Source: Nocardioides pocheonensis (lineage in GTDB: Bacteria; Actinomycetota; Actinomycetes; Propionibacteriales; Nocardioidaceae). Taken from it: a stretch of DNA of 44,461 bases. The notes below the pieces were generated by a model. That model saw only the letters and a program-made list of their open reading frames with translations. It was not told where the DNA came from and did no database searches. The number at the start of each line of letters is the position of its first letter. Positions within the stretch are counted from its first letter, which is position 1. Positions 1-8,096 of this stretch are shown here, in pieces. The translations under genes and the position numbers were made by a program. The stretch lies in contig NZ_RJSF01000039.1 in assembly GCF_003725535.1 (NCBI RefSeq), positions 1 to 44,461 on the forward strand. The letters are read 5' to 3'.

Positions 1-816
1 CGACGACATCGACCCACGCAGGCGGCCGAGCGCACTGTTCAGAGCCGCGCCCATCGCCCCGATCTCGTCGGTGCTGTCCACCTCGAGGGTCTGGTCCAGC
101 CGGCCCTCGGCCAAGTCGCGGAGCACTGCAGCGGTGTGCTGCAGCGGGCGAGTGAGCAGTCGCGAGATTCCCCACGTGAGCCCGAGCGCTGCGAGGACCC
201 CGATGGCCAGGCTCCAGGTGACCCCACGACGCAGGGTTGCCTCGTCCGCGGCCGCCTGCTTCACCGAGGCCGCGACCAGGGTGTCGGTCTCGGCCCGGAC
301 CTTCTCCAGGGTGCCGTCCAGCTTGTGGTTCTCCTCGGCGACCTGCGGCTCCAGGCGGCGTGCCGCTGCCGGGTCGCTCGCCGCGGTCTTCACGAACCCG
401 GCGATGAAGTCGTTGTTCACCTTCAGATCGGCCTCGAGCTGCGAGACCTGCTTGCTGAGGTTCGGCGAGAGCTTCATCGCCTTGAGCTCGGCCACGACAG
501 CCTGGACCGACGCGATGTCGTCGGTGGTGTCCTTCTGGACCGCCGCCACGTCGGCCTCGAGAAGCGCTCGATAGGCGTCGGCCTTGAGCTCGCTGTTGCG
601 GTTGTCGAGGTGGTAGAGAGTCCCGGACAGCAGCTTCATCTCACCCCGCGTCTTCGTCGAGTTCGAGAAGTTGGTCAGCTGCGTCAGTGCGACCCAGCTG
701 ATCACCACACTGGGGATCAAGCAGATGAGCGCCAGCACCGCGAGCTTCTGGGCGGTCTTCAGGTTGCGGAACAGCCCGGTGACCCTGCGGGCCGGTGCGA
801 GGTTCGTGGAGGTCAT
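1..816 (-). CDS. Methyl-accepting chemotaxis protein, N-terminal part (cut by window edge)
   Basis: This is the N-terminal 272 codons of a transmembrane chemoreceptor; the frame stays open to base 1, so the methylation and CheA/CheW-binding signalling domain lies outside the window. The ATG at 814-816 follows an AAGGA ribosome site. A first membrane helix spans about residues 25-45 and a second about 200-220. Between them is a mostly helical periplasmic region of about 150 residues, consistent with a four-helix-bundle sensor. After the second helix comes a HAMP-like segment (LTRPLQHTAAVLRDLAEGRL) running to the edge. It is the last gene of the cheY-cheA-cheW-mcp run, 55 bases after cheW. The ligand cannot be predicted. 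The family call rests on the two-helix plus HAMP layout and on the che neighbours. Confidence 0.85.
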   Translation of the reverse strand, partial: MTSTNLAPARRVTGLFRNLKTAQKLAVLALICLIPSVVISWVALTQLTNFSNSTKTRGEMKLLSGTLYHLDNRNSELKADAYRALLEADVAAVQKDTTDDIASVQAVVAELKAMKLSPNLSKQVSQLEADLKVNNDFIAGFVKTAASDPAAARRLEPQVAEENHKLDGTLEKVRAETDTLVAASVKQAAADEATLRRGVTWSLAIGVLAALGLTWGISRLLTRPLQHTAAVLRDLAEGRLDQTLEVDSTDEIGAMGAALNSALGRLRGSMSS

Positions 817-871
817 GGCAGTGGGTCCTTCGTTCGGGGGGTGGGTGGTGCTGGTCAGGGGTGGGGCGGGG

Positions 872-1303
872 TCAGGCAGCGGCGACCACGCCGGCGGCGC
901 GTTCGGTGTCGAGCACGAGCAGAAGACCGTCGTCGAGCTTGCAGACCTGCTCGACGAGCGCGCGGACGGCGGCCGGCACGGTGTCGGGCGCCGGCTCGAA
1001 GCTCGCCGCCGGCGGCTCGAGCACGTGCCCGATCCGGTCGACGACGAGGCTCACGGCGCCGTCGACGGTGCGGACCACGACGTTCACCGCCGAGGACTCG
1101 TCGTCGTTCGGCGGCAGGCCCAGCCGGGTGCGCAGGTCGATCGTGGTGACGATCTGGCCACGCAGGTTCAGCAGCCCGCGGATCTCGGCGGGCGCGAGCG
1201 GTACGGCGGTCACGCGCTGGCTGCGCAGGACCTCCTGGACGTTCTCGACCGGGACCCCGAAGAGGTGGCCGTCGAGCAGGAACGTGCAGAACTTCTCGGC
1301 CAT
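872..1303 (-). CDS. cheW: Chemotaxis adaptor CheW
   Basis: A 143-residue single-domain CheW that couples chemoreceptors to the CheA kinase in the cytoplasmic array. It opens with the family pattern CTFLLDGHLFGVPVENVQEV. The central RGLLNLRGQIVTTIDLRTRLG stretch (about residues 42-62) is the conserved core of the second CheW subdomain. Length is typical for the family (about 140-165). Its ATG lies one base beyond the cheA stop, so the two are almost certainly translationally coupled. The tail is short and alanine-rich. The direct neighbours cheA and mcp agree with this role. Confidence 0.95.
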   Translation of the reverse strand: MAEKFCTFLLDGHLFGVPVENVQEVLRSQRVTAVPLAPAEIRGLLNLRGQIVTTIDLRTRLGLPPNDDESSAVNVVVRTVDGAVSLVVDRIGHVLEPPAASFEPAPDTVPAAVRALVEQVCKLDDGLLLVLDTERAAGVVAAA

Positions 1304-1304
1304 G

Positions 1305-3656
1305 TCAGACCCCCACTGTCTCGGGAACGTCGCCGAACACGGCCGGGTCGAGACCCGCCACCGCCCGGCCCATGTCGACCAGCTCGGTCACCTTGCCGTT
1401 GATCACCGCGGATCCGCGGTGACCCCCGGTGTCGAGCCGGCTGCGCACGCTGAGCTCCGCGTCGACGGTGTCGAGGATCTGCCGGACCACGAAGCCCACC
1501 TGGACTCCCCGGTGGTCGCACACGACCACGTTGACCGGAGCGTCCTCGTCGCCCTGCGACCCGTGCGCACCGAACACGCCGTCCATGTGCACCAGCGGAA
1601 GGAGCCCCGCCCGGTACTGCACGACGTCCTGGTGGCCGATCCGCTCGATCCGCTCGCGCGGGAACTCCTCGAGCCGGTCCACGTGGGCCAGCGGCAGCGC
1701 CGCCTGGCGGCCGTCACCGAGCCCGACGAGGAGGAGCTGGGAGCGCTCGTGCGCGGCCTGGCGCTCGGCCGCCTCGCGGTCGGCCTTCTGGACAGCCGCG
1801 TCGGAGAGCACACCGGCGCCACGGGCCAGCGCGATCGCGTCGAGGATGAGCGCGACCTGTCCGTCGCCCATGATCGTGGCGCCCGCGAAGAGCCCGAGGT
1901 GCCGCAGGTGCTTGCCGAGCGGCTTGACCACGATCTCCTCGGTGTCGTTGATGTCGTCGACGACGAGACCGAACTGACGGTCATCGGCCTGGAGCACGGC
2001 GATGTAGGTGGTGCCGGCCTCGGCCTCGGGCAGGCCCAGCTGCTCGCGCAGCGACACCAGCGGCAGCAGCCGGCCACGCAGCCGGTAGACCGGCGTGCCC
2101 TGGATGTCCTCGACCAGGGTGCCCTGGGTGCCGTCGATGCGGACCAGCTCCAGCAGGTTCACCTGCGGCATCGCGTAGCGGTTGCCGCCGGCCGAGATCA
2201 TCAGGGCCGGGATGATCGCGAGCGTCAACGGGATCTTCACCCGGATGGTGCTGCCCGCGCCGGGCTCGCTGTGGACGTCGACCAGGCCGCCGATCTTCTC
2301 GATGTTGGTCTTGACCACGTCCATGCCCACACCGCGTCCGGAGACGTTGGTGACCTTCTCCGCGGTCGAGAAGCCGGGCGCGAAGATCAGCCCGAGCGCC
2401 TCGCGGTCGGTCATCCGCGCCGCCGCGTCGGGGGTCAGGATGCCGCGGGAGACGGCCCGGTCACGGAGGCGCTGCGGGTCGATCCCGGCGCCGTCGTCGC
2501 AGATCTCGATGTTGACCTGGCCGCCCTCGTGGAACGCCCTCAGGGTGAGCGTGCCCTCCGCCGGCTTGCCGGCCGCGACCCGAGTCTCCGGGGTCTCGAT
2601 GCCGTGGTCGACCGCGTTCCGGACGAGGTGGGTCAGCGGGTCCTTGACCGACTCGAGGATGGTCTTGTCGAGCTCGGTGTCGCGGCCCTCCATCTGGACC
2701 TTCACCTGCTTGCCGAGCTGGACCGAGAGGTCCCGCACCACGCGGGGCAGCTTGTTCCAGACGGTGTCGATCGGCTGCATGCGCGTCTTCATGACGCCCT
2801 CCTGCAGCTCGCCGGCGATCAGGTTGAGGCGGTGGGTGGTGCGCAGCAGCTCGGGGTCCTTGCGCGTCGCCGCCCGCTGGACCAGCTGGTTCCGGGTGAG
2901 CACGAGCTCGCCGACCAGGTTCATCAGGGAGTCGAGGAGGTCGACGTCCACGCGGATGGTGCTGTCCGCTGCACTGCGGCGTACGTCGGCGGGCGCGTCG
3001 GCCGCAGCATCCACGGGAGCCTCGACCGCAGCCTCCGCCACAGTCTCCACGGGAGCCTCCACCGGAGCCTCGACCGCCACGTCAGGGACGACGACGTCCT
3101 CGACCTCGGCGGTGGGCTCGGCCACGGGCTCGTCCACGACGTCCGGCTCGGCGGCGTCCTCGACGACGTCCTCGGTCGTCTGCGGGGTCTCCTCGACGTC
3201 GTCCTGGACGTCGTCCGTGGTGACCGCCGGCGGCTCGGCCGCGACCGCCTGCTTGCCCTCCTGGAGGGCGGTGAGCAGTGCGATCAGGGCGGAGTGGTCG
3301 TGGTCGCCCTCGGCGCCCGTCCGCTCGATGTCGCCCAGCAAGGAGCGCACGGCGTCGACCATCTCGAGCAGCCCGCTGGTGACCCGCGGGGTCATCGCGA
3401 GCTCGCCGTCGCGCAGCCGGCTCAGCAGGTTCTCCCCGACGTGGGTGACCGACTCGAGCTGGTGGAACGCGAGGAACCCGCTGGTGCCCTTGATCGTGTG
3501 GATCGTGCGGAACACGCTGGAGAGCAGGTCGCGCGAGCCCGGGTCCTGCTCGAGCTCGACCAGGTCGTGGTCCAGCTGGTCCAGGTTCTCGTGGCTCTCC
3601 ACGAGGAACTCCTGGATGATCTCTGCCATGTCGTCCATGGCCGGGTCGATTGCCAT
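1305..3656 (-). CDS. cheA: Chemotaxis histidine kinase CheA with two C-terminal CheW-like domains
   Basis: Cytoplasmic two-component kinase that phosphorylates CheY in response to receptors. The 783-residue form begins at the ATG at 3654-3656. An N-terminal Hpt domain carries phospho-acceptor His53 in TIHTIKGTSGF. Residues about 130-245 are an acidic Val/Glu/Ala/Pro-rich linker where the P2 domain would normally be. Then come the dimerisation segment (LLDSLMNLVGELVLTRNQLV), the ATPase with N-box HLVRNAVDHGIE, G1 DDGAGID and G2 GRGVGMDVV, and a CheW-like P5 domain. A second CheW-like domain follows from about residue 630 to the end. An in-frame start at 3737 would add a proline-rich stretch that looks untranslated, so the shorter form is preferred. 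The start sits two bases after the stop of a 13-residue ORF. Confidence 0.93.
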   Translation of the reverse strand: MAIDPAMDDMAEIIQEFLVESHENLDQLDHDLVELEQDPGSRDLLSSVFRTIHTIKGTSGFLAFHQLESVTHVGENLLSRLRDGELAMTPRVTSGLLEMVDAVRSLLGDIERTGAEGDHDHSALIALLTALQEGKQAVAAEPPAVTTDDVQDDVEETPQTTEDVVEDAAEPDVVDEPVAEPTAEVEDVVVPDVAVEAPVEAPVETVAEAAVEAPVDAAADAPADVRRSAADSTIRVDVDLLDSLMNLVGELVLTRNQLVQRAATRKDPELLRTTHRLNLIAGELQEGVMKTRMQPIDTVWNKLPRVVRDLSVQLGKQVKVQMEGRDTELDKTILESVKDPLTHLVRNAVDHGIETPETRVAAGKPAEGTLTLRAFHEGGQVNIEICDDGAGIDPQRLRDRAVSRGILTPDAAARMTDREALGLIFAPGFSTAEKVTNVSGRGVGMDVVKTNIEKIGGLVDVHSEPGAGSTIRVKIPLTLAIIPALMISAGGNRYAMPQVNLLELVRIDGTQGTLVEDIQGTPVYRLRGRLLPLVSLREQLGLPEAEAGTTYIAVLQADDRQFGLVVDDINDTEEIVVKPLGKHLRHLGLFAGATIMGDGQVALILDAIALARGAGVLSDAAVQKADREAAERQAAHERSQLLLVGLGDGRQAALPLAHVDRLEEFPRERIERIGHQDVVQYRAGLLPLVHMDGVFGAHGSQGDEDAPVNVVVCDHRGVQVGFVVRQILDTVDAELSVRSRLDTGGHRGSAVINGKVTELVDMGRAVAGLDPAVFGDVPETVGV

Positions 3657-3658
3657 GC

Positions 3659-3700
3659 TCAGCCGATCGTCAGGTCGAGAAGGTCGGTCAGGGTGTTCAT
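3659..3700 (-). CDS. Possible 13-residue leader peptide upstream of cheA
   Basis: The ORF reads MNTLTDLLDLTIG and stops two bases before the chosen cheA ATG. It has a purine-rich GGGGGAG about eight bases before its own ATG, a better ribosome site than cheA itself has. The arrangement suggests translational coupling of cheA to this short ORF. It could equally be chance, or the remnant of a longer gene. No known family is recognised. Confidence 0.3.
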   Translation of the reverse strand: MNTLTDLLDLTIG

Positions 3701-3759
3701 CAGGAGGGCTCCCCCAAGGGCTCGGTGAGGCCGGCACGGGACCGGACGGTCGTGGAAGG

Positions 3760-4155
3760 TCAGGCAGCGACGAGGCCGAGAAGCGCGAGCTTCGCGGCGA
3801 TCGCGTCCGGGGTGAACGGCTTGACGAGGTACTCGTGTGCTCCGGCCGCCAGGGCCCGCACCATCTGCGCGTGCTCGCTCTCCGTGGTCACCATCATCAA
3901 GGTGACCCCGCGGAACTCCCGTCGAGACCGCAGCTCCACGACGAACTGGAGCCCGTCCATGACGGGCATGTTCCAGTCCACCAGGGCGACGTCGGGAGCA
4001 CCGTGCTCGACGACGTGCGTCAGGGCTTCCTGTCCGTTCGCCGCTTCCGAGACCTCGAAGCCGAGCTCGACGAGGACACGACGGAGAATCGAACGCATGG
4101 CGCGGGAGTCATCGATCACGAGTGCTTGCACGACTGGTCCATCGGCCGTGCCCAC
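3760..4155 (-). CDS. cheY: Chemotaxis response regulator CheY
   Basis: Single receiver-domain protein that takes phosphate from CheA and acts on the flagellar motor switch. All receiver landmarks are present: acidic pair Asp15-Asp16 (LVIDDSRAMR), phospho-acceptor Asp60 (LVDWNMPVMDG), Thr90 and Lys112 (YLVKPF). There is no output domain, which fits CheY rather than a transcription factor. The called GTG gives 131 residues. A GTG eight codons downstream (base 4131) would give a 123-residue protein starting VQALVIDD, equally plausible. It is the first gene of the minus-strand run and is separated from cheA by about 100 bases. Confidence 0.92.
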   Translation of the reverse strand: MGTADGPVVQALVIDDSRAMRSILRRVLVELGFEVSEAANGQEALTHVVEHGAPDVALVDWNMPVMDGLQFVVELRSRREFRGVTLMMVTTESEHAQMVRALAAGAHEYLVKPFTPDAIAAKLALLGLVAA

Positions 4156-4183
4156 CGTCGGCTGAGCAACTTCCGGTACAAAT

Positions 4184-4210
4184 CCGGGTCCGCCGGTTCA
4201 GCGGACCCGG
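4184..4210 (-). terminator. Hairpin downstream of the channel gene
   Basis: A perfect 10-bp inverted repeat (CCGGGTCCGC, 7-base loop, GCGGACCCGG) lies just after the stop of the channel gene and before cheY on the same strand. There is no T-run, so termination is inferred from position and stem strength. Confidence 0.5.
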
Positions 4211-4217
4211 GGCAGGC

Positions 4218-5312
4218 TCAGGCGTCGTCGTCGTCGGCGAGGGTCTCGCCGTGGGTGCCCGGGCGGGGCGCCCAGGGCAGCTCCTTGGCGGGCCGTACGA
4301 CGATCAGCCGGTCGCCGCGGGCCAGCTGGGTGACCGTCGGGTCGAAGTAGCGGTAGACCCGCTCGTCGCGCAGCACCGCGATCACCTGGTCGGGCAGGGA
4401 CTGGGGCGCCTTGCCCACCTCGGACACGAGCAGCTCCCGCTCGGCGACCTCGAGCCCCTCGCCGTAGGTGAGCAGGTCCTCGAGGACCGCGGCGAGCGGG
4501 GGCGAGATCGAGGACATCCCGACGAGCCGGCCGACGGCGTCCGAGGACGTCACGACGGCGTCGGCACCGCTCTGCCGCACCAGCGGCACGTTGTCCTGCT
4601 CGCGGACGGCCGCGACGATGTACGCCTCCGGGCTGAGCTGGCGGACGGTCAGGGTGGCCAGCACGGTGGTGTCGTCGCGGGGCGTCGTGATGATCACCTG
4701 GCGGGCGCGCTCGACACCGGCACGGCGGAGCACCTCGCGGCGGCTGGCGTCGCCGGTGACGACCGCGAACCCGCCGGCGTGCGCCTCCCCGAGAGCGACG
4801 CTGCTCGGGTCGACGATCACGATGCTCTCCTTCGGGACACCGTTGTTGACCAGCGTGTCGACCGCGCTCCGGCCCTTCGTGCCGTAGCCGATCACGACGA
4901 CGTGGTTCTCCATGTGCTTCCTCCAGCGGGCGATGCGCAGGCGCTCGCGACCCTGCGCCGCCAGCACCTCCAGGGTGGTGCCGATCAGCAGGACCACGAA
5001 CGAGATCCGGAGCGGGGTGATCACGAACGCGTTGATCATCCGGGCGTGGTCGTCGACCGGGACGATGTCGCCGCTCCCGGTCAGGCTCAGCGTGATCGCG
5101 GCGTAGTAGATCGCGTCGACGATGCCCACTCCGTGGCCGCCCGGGGCCGCGTTGTCCCGATAGGCGCTCCGATCGACGTACACGAGCGTGGCGGTGACGA
5201 CGAGGATCAGCACGGCCAGACCCAGCCGGCGGCCCAGCTCTCCCCAGAGCGAGCGGGACGAGGCGGGGAGCTTGAGCTGACCGGGGATCAGCTTCGCGTC
5301 GGAGTCCGGCAC
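4218..5312 (-). CDS. Two-helix potassium-type channel with RCK (TrkA-N/TrkA-C) domains
   Basis: Membrane ion channel gated by a cytoplasmic nucleotide-binding RCK region. The protein has 364 residues. Transmembrane helix 1 spans about 30-47, the pore loop about 68-86 and helix 2 about 92-118. The first RCK domain starts with the Rossmann motif VVVIGYGTKGRSA near residue 140, and a TrkA-C-like domain lies about 275-340. The tail is acidic (ADDDDA). The pore motif reads TLSLTGSGDIVP: the aromatic of the usual GYGD filter is Ser80, so ion selectivity may differ from a standard K+ channel. The next gene upstream ends four bases before its start, so the two are probably co-transcribed. Confidence 0.85.
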   Translation of the reverse strand: MPDSDAKLIPGQLKLPASSRSLWGELGRRLGLAVLILVVTATLVYVDRSAYRDNAAPGGHGVGIVDAIYYAAITLSLTGSGDIVPVDDHARMINAFVITPLRISFVVLLIGTTLEVLAAQGRERLRIARWRKHMENHVVVIGYGTKGRSAVDTLVNNGVPKESIVIVDPSSVALGEAHAGGFAVVTGDASRREVLRRAGVERARQVIITTPRDDTTVLATLTVRQLSPEAYIVAAVREQDNVPLVRQSGADAVVTSSDAVGRLVGMSSISPPLAAVLEDLLTYGEGLEVAERELLVSEVGKAPQSLPDQVIAVLRDERVYRYFDPTVTQLARGDRLIVVRPAKELPWAPRPGTHGETLADDDDA

Positions 5313-5316
5313 CCCG

Positions 5317-5661
5317 TTACTCCTGGACCACGGTGCCGTAGATCACGACCCGGTCCACCGGCTTGGCGCCCTTGACCCCCGAGGTGTCCATCGTGACGAA
5401 GCGGAAGGTGTCGCCCTTGCGGGGCGTCGTCGAGCCGGTCGAGTGGCTCCAGGTGCCGCAGAGCACGCCCTTGTCGCTCGCCGCGGGCTCGTCCTTGACG
5501 GAGTCGCCCTCCAGGCACAGCTTCGCGGTTCCGCTGTCGAAGCTCACCACCTTCGCCGTGGTGCCGTGGTGGTGGTCGGGCCCGACGACGGCGCCGGCGA
5601 GGTAGCCCGCGAGGAGGCAGAACGCTCCGCCGGCGAGGAAGACCGGAGTCGGCAGGGTCAC
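5317..5661 (-). CDS. Small membrane-anchored protein of unknown function
   Basis: A 114-residue protein with one N-terminal hydrophobic helix (VFLAGGAFCLLAGYLAGAVV) followed by a soluble region of about 85 residues. No family was recognised. The soluble part contains two cysteines (LCLEGDS and VLCGTW) and ends with a beta-rich RVVIYGTVVQE tail. The GTG at 5659-5661 follows a GGGA ribosome-like element; an upstream ATG at 5709 is open in frame but adds a stretch unlike coding sequence. It precedes the channel gene by four bases and may be its partner or accessory subunit, which is inference from context only. Confidence 0.55.
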   Translation of the reverse strand: MTLPTPVFLAGGAFCLLAGYLAGAVVGPDHHHGTTAKVVSFDSGTAKLCLEGDSVKDEPAASDKGVLCGTWSHSTGSTTPRKGDTFRFVTMDTSGVKGAKPVDRVVIYGTVVQE

Positions 5662-5756
5662 GTTTCCCACAGGCAGAGCATGGCACGCAGGGTGCGGGCG
5701 CTCGCGCACCGACCCGGCCGGTCGCGCCCGAGTACGTCCGGAGAGTCAGCGCGCGC

Positions 5757-6032
5757 TCAGCGCCGGCGCGGACGCAGCTGGATCACCGTGGCCGGCGTCG
5801 GCCGCTGCCAGGTGTCCTCGATCGTGATCCGGTCGTCCGCCCAGCGGCGCAGCACGACCCAGTGGCCCGGTGCCGGCAGGCAGGTGCGGTCGCAGGCGAT
5901 CCGGGCGAGCATCGCGCCGCCGTAGCTGGCGCGCACCTCGCCCGCGTCGGTGAGGACCCGGGCGACGCCGGGCTCTCCGCCCACCACGCAGCCCACCCAC
6001 GGCTCGAGGCGGGAGACTCGTTCGGCGCTCAC
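5757..6032 (-). CDS. Stand-alone OB-fold protein resembling the N-terminal domain of RsgA GTPase
   Basis: A 91-residue protein whose core, VARVLTDAGEVRASYGGAML followed by PGHWVVLRRWADDRITIE, looks like the OB-fold that precedes the GTPase domain in RsgA/YjeQ ribosome-assembly factors. The GTPase domain and zinc motif are absent, and no continuation is visible in nearby frames. The GTG at 6030-6032 is chosen because AGGAG lies about eleven bases upstream. The protein ends in a basic RLRPRRR tail, compatible with RNA binding. It could be a decayed rsgA or an independent nucleic-acid-binding domain. The family link comes from pattern recognition alone. Confidence 0.5.
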   Translation of the reverse strand: MSAERVSRLEPWVGCVVGGEPGVARVLTDAGEVRASYGGAMLARIACDRTCLPAPGHWVVLRRWADDRITIEDTWQRPTPATVIQLRPRRR

Positions 6033-6097
6033 GGCCGCGCCGCTCCTGCGGGAATCACGCCTCAAATGTAAGCCCGCCGGCACCCGGTTGCATGTGA

Positions 6098-7081
6098 TTA
6101 ACCCGTGCTCTCGTCATCCGGACCACGCCACGGCAGGACCGCGTCGAGGCTCAACCGGCGCAGCAGCTCGGAGCGGGCCGAGGTGACCTCCTTCTGCGGC
6201 CAGAGCTGGTCGAACGCGGCATTGAGAGCGGCACCGATGAGTACCGCAATGGAGAGGATGTAGAGCCACAGCAGCACCGCGATCGGCGCGGCCAGCGGCC
6301 CGTAGATCGACGTCGAGCCCTGGGCCGTCCCGACGAGCACCCACCGGAGCACCGCGGAGCCCACGATCCAGCAGAACATCGAGAAGACCGCACCCGGCAC
6401 GTTGTAGCGCCAGGCGGTGCGCACCGGCACCGACACGTGGTACAGCGTGGCCAGGAAGCAGACGCACAGGATCACGACGGTCGGCCAGTAGAGGTGGTTG
6501 AGGACGTCGAGGCGCTGCGGCAGCGTCCGGGCGACCACGCGCGGGCCGGCGACGACCAAGGGGATCGTCACGACGCCGGTGACCATCCCGAGGACGTAGA
6601 GCAGGAAGGACAGCGCCCGTGTGCGGATGATCCCTCGGTGTCCACCGAGGCCGTACATGATCGTGATCGTGTCGACGAAGACGTTCAGCGCGCGTGAGCC
6701 CGACCAGAGCGCGAGGACGAAGCCGATCGAGATCACGTCGTACCGGCCGCCGCGGAGCACGTCGTTGAGCGTGGGGCGGATGATCTTGTCGACCGTCTCC
6801 GGAGTGAGCGCACGCGACGCGAGGTGCAGCACGGTGTGGCGCACGTCGTCGATCTGGCTGTTGTCGAGCTGGGCGAACACGTAGCCGATCGAGCCCGCGA
6901 GGGCGAAGATCAGCGGCGGCAGCGACAGGATCGCGAAGAAGGCCGCCTCCGCGGCGAGCCCGGTGACGCGGTACCTCATGCAGGTGCCGACCGTGGCCAC
7001 GATGACGCGCCACGACGTGTGCCGGAAGGCGACCAGCGACCAGGAGCGGGCGGGCGTGCCTGCGCCGCTCTCCGCTGCCAT
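6098..7081 (-). CDS. YihY/BrkB-family integral membrane protein
   Basis: A 327-residue polytopic membrane protein of the YihY/virulence-factor BrkB family, whose molecular function is unsettled. The hallmark N-terminal segment YRVTGLAAEAAFFAILSLPP is present near residue 40. It is followed by about six hydrophobic helices and the family's C-terminal region YGPLAAPIAVLLWLYILSIA. A much longer reading of this frame (to base 7684) overlaps the antisense of the neighbouring SDR gene and was discarded. The ATG at 7079-7081 matches the family N-terminus. The cytoplasmic C-terminus is charged. It is transcribed in the same direction as the upstream SDR gene, with a 68-base gap. Confidence 0.85.
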   Translation of the reverse strand: MAAESGAGTPARSWSLVAFRHTSWRVIVATVGTCMRYRVTGLAAEAAFFAILSLPPLIFALAGSIGYVFAQLDNSQIDDVRHTVLHLASRALTPETVDKIIRPTLNDVLRGGRYDVISIGFVLALWSGSRALNVFVDTITIMYGLGGHRGIIRTRALSFLLYVLGMVTGVVTIPLVVAGPRVVARTLPQRLDVLNHLYWPTVVILCVCFLATLYHVSVPVRTAWRYNVPGAVFSMFCWIVGSAVLRWVLVGTAQGSTSIYGPLAAPIAVLLWLYILSIAVLIGAALNAAFDQLWPQKEVTSARSELLRRLSLDAVLPWRGPDDESTG

Positions 7082-7149
7082 GCGCCCAACGGTACGGCCC
7101 CGTGCCCGCCTCGCCCGGCAGGCCGCCACCGGTCGGTCCGGGCCGCGGG

Positions 7150-8028
7150 TCAGGTGCCGTACACCGGCTCGGGGTTCGCGCCCTCGGCGATGAGCGCCCT
7201 GATCGCCTCGCCGACCTCGGTTGCCTCCCAGCGCTTGCCGCGGTCGTTGCGCGGGCCGTGCGTCCAGCCCTGTTCGAGACAGATCTGCCCGCCGTCGATC
7301 TCGAAGACCCGCCCCGTCACGCCGGCGGCGTCCTCGGAGGCCAGCCAGGCGACGATCGGGGCGTTGTCCTCGGGAAGCGCCATCGCGGACGTGTCGAAGG
7401 CGCCCTCGGTCATGCGCGTCCTCGCCACCGGGGCGATCGCGTTCACCGTGACGCCGTACCGGCCCAGCTCGGCGGCTGCGACCAGGGTGAGCCCGGCGAT
7501 GCCCGCCTTCGCCGCCGAGTACGTCGCCTGCCCGATGCTGCCCTGCAGACCGGCCCCGGACGAGGTGTTGATGACCCGCGCAGCGCGCGGGCGGCCCTCC
7601 TTGAACTCCGTGCGCCAGTACGCGCCGGCGTGGCGGAGCGGGGCGAAGTGCCCCTTCAGGTGGACCCGGATGACCGCGTCCCACTCCTCCTCGGAGGTGT
7701 TGACCAGCATCCGGTCACGCACGAAGCCGGCGTTGTTCACCAGGACGTCCAGGCCGCCGAAGGTGTCGATCGCCTGCTGGACCATCGCGGCGGCCTGCTC
7801 GAAGTCGGCGACGTCGGCGCCGTTGGCCACCGCCTCGCCGCCGAGCTCCTCGATCTCGGCCACCACGTCGTCGGCCGGTGAGTCCGCCTTCTCCCCCGCC
7901 AGCGAGACCCCGAAGTCGTTGACCACGACCTTGGCGCCCTGCCGGGCGAGCTCGAGGGCGTGCGCACGGCCGATGCCTCGACCCGCGCCGGTGACGATCG
8001 CGACGCGACCTTCGAGAAGACGACTCAC
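7150..8028 (-). CDS. SDR-family dehydrogenase of the HIP cluster (Rv3548c-like)
   Basis: A 292-residue short-chain dehydrogenase with the cofactor motif TGAGRGIG, the NNAG motif and the active-site YxxxK as YSAAK. It resembles the acyl-CoA-type SDRs near the multifunctional-enzyme group, with a C-terminal extension ending EPVYGT. In Mycobacterium tuberculosis the neighbours of echA20 are two SDR genes, Rv3548c and Rv3549c, transcribed away from it; the same arrangement is seen here. The exact substrate is unknown; a step in C/D-ring thioester oxidation is inferred. The GTG start has an AAGGAG site. It follows the second SDR by 68 bases and should share its KstR2-controlled promoter. Confidence 0.8.
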   Translation of the reverse strand: MSRLLEGRVAIVTGAGRGIGRAHALELARQGAKVVVNDFGVSLAGEKADSPADDVVAEIEELGGEAVANGADVADFEQAAAMVQQAIDTFGGLDVLVNNAGFVRDRMLVNTSEEEWDAVIRVHLKGHFAPLRHAGAYWRTEFKEGRPRAARVINTSSGAGLQGSIGQATYSAAKAGIAGLTLVAAAELGRYGVTVNAIAPVARTRMTEGAFDTSAMALPEDNAPIVAWLASEDAAGVTGRVFEIDGGQICLEQGWTHGPRNDRGKRWEATEVGEAIRALIAEGANPEPVYGT

Positions 8029-8096
8029 TGCTGCTCCTTGGGGACGGACTGATCACTCAACGGGGACGAACAGGCGACTGAAGGGTGACGAACTGG

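Noticed and set aside
795-3728. A 977-codon open frame on the plus strand over cheA and cheW
   Set aside because: It is the antisense shadow of cheA/cheW, which have clear domains; the plus frame gives an Arg/Asp/His-rich product without motifs.
6098-7684. A 528-residue reading that fuses upstream codons to the YihY protein
   Set aside because: The upstream part overlaps the SDR gene in another frame and is low-complexity; the family N-terminus starts at the ATG at 7081.
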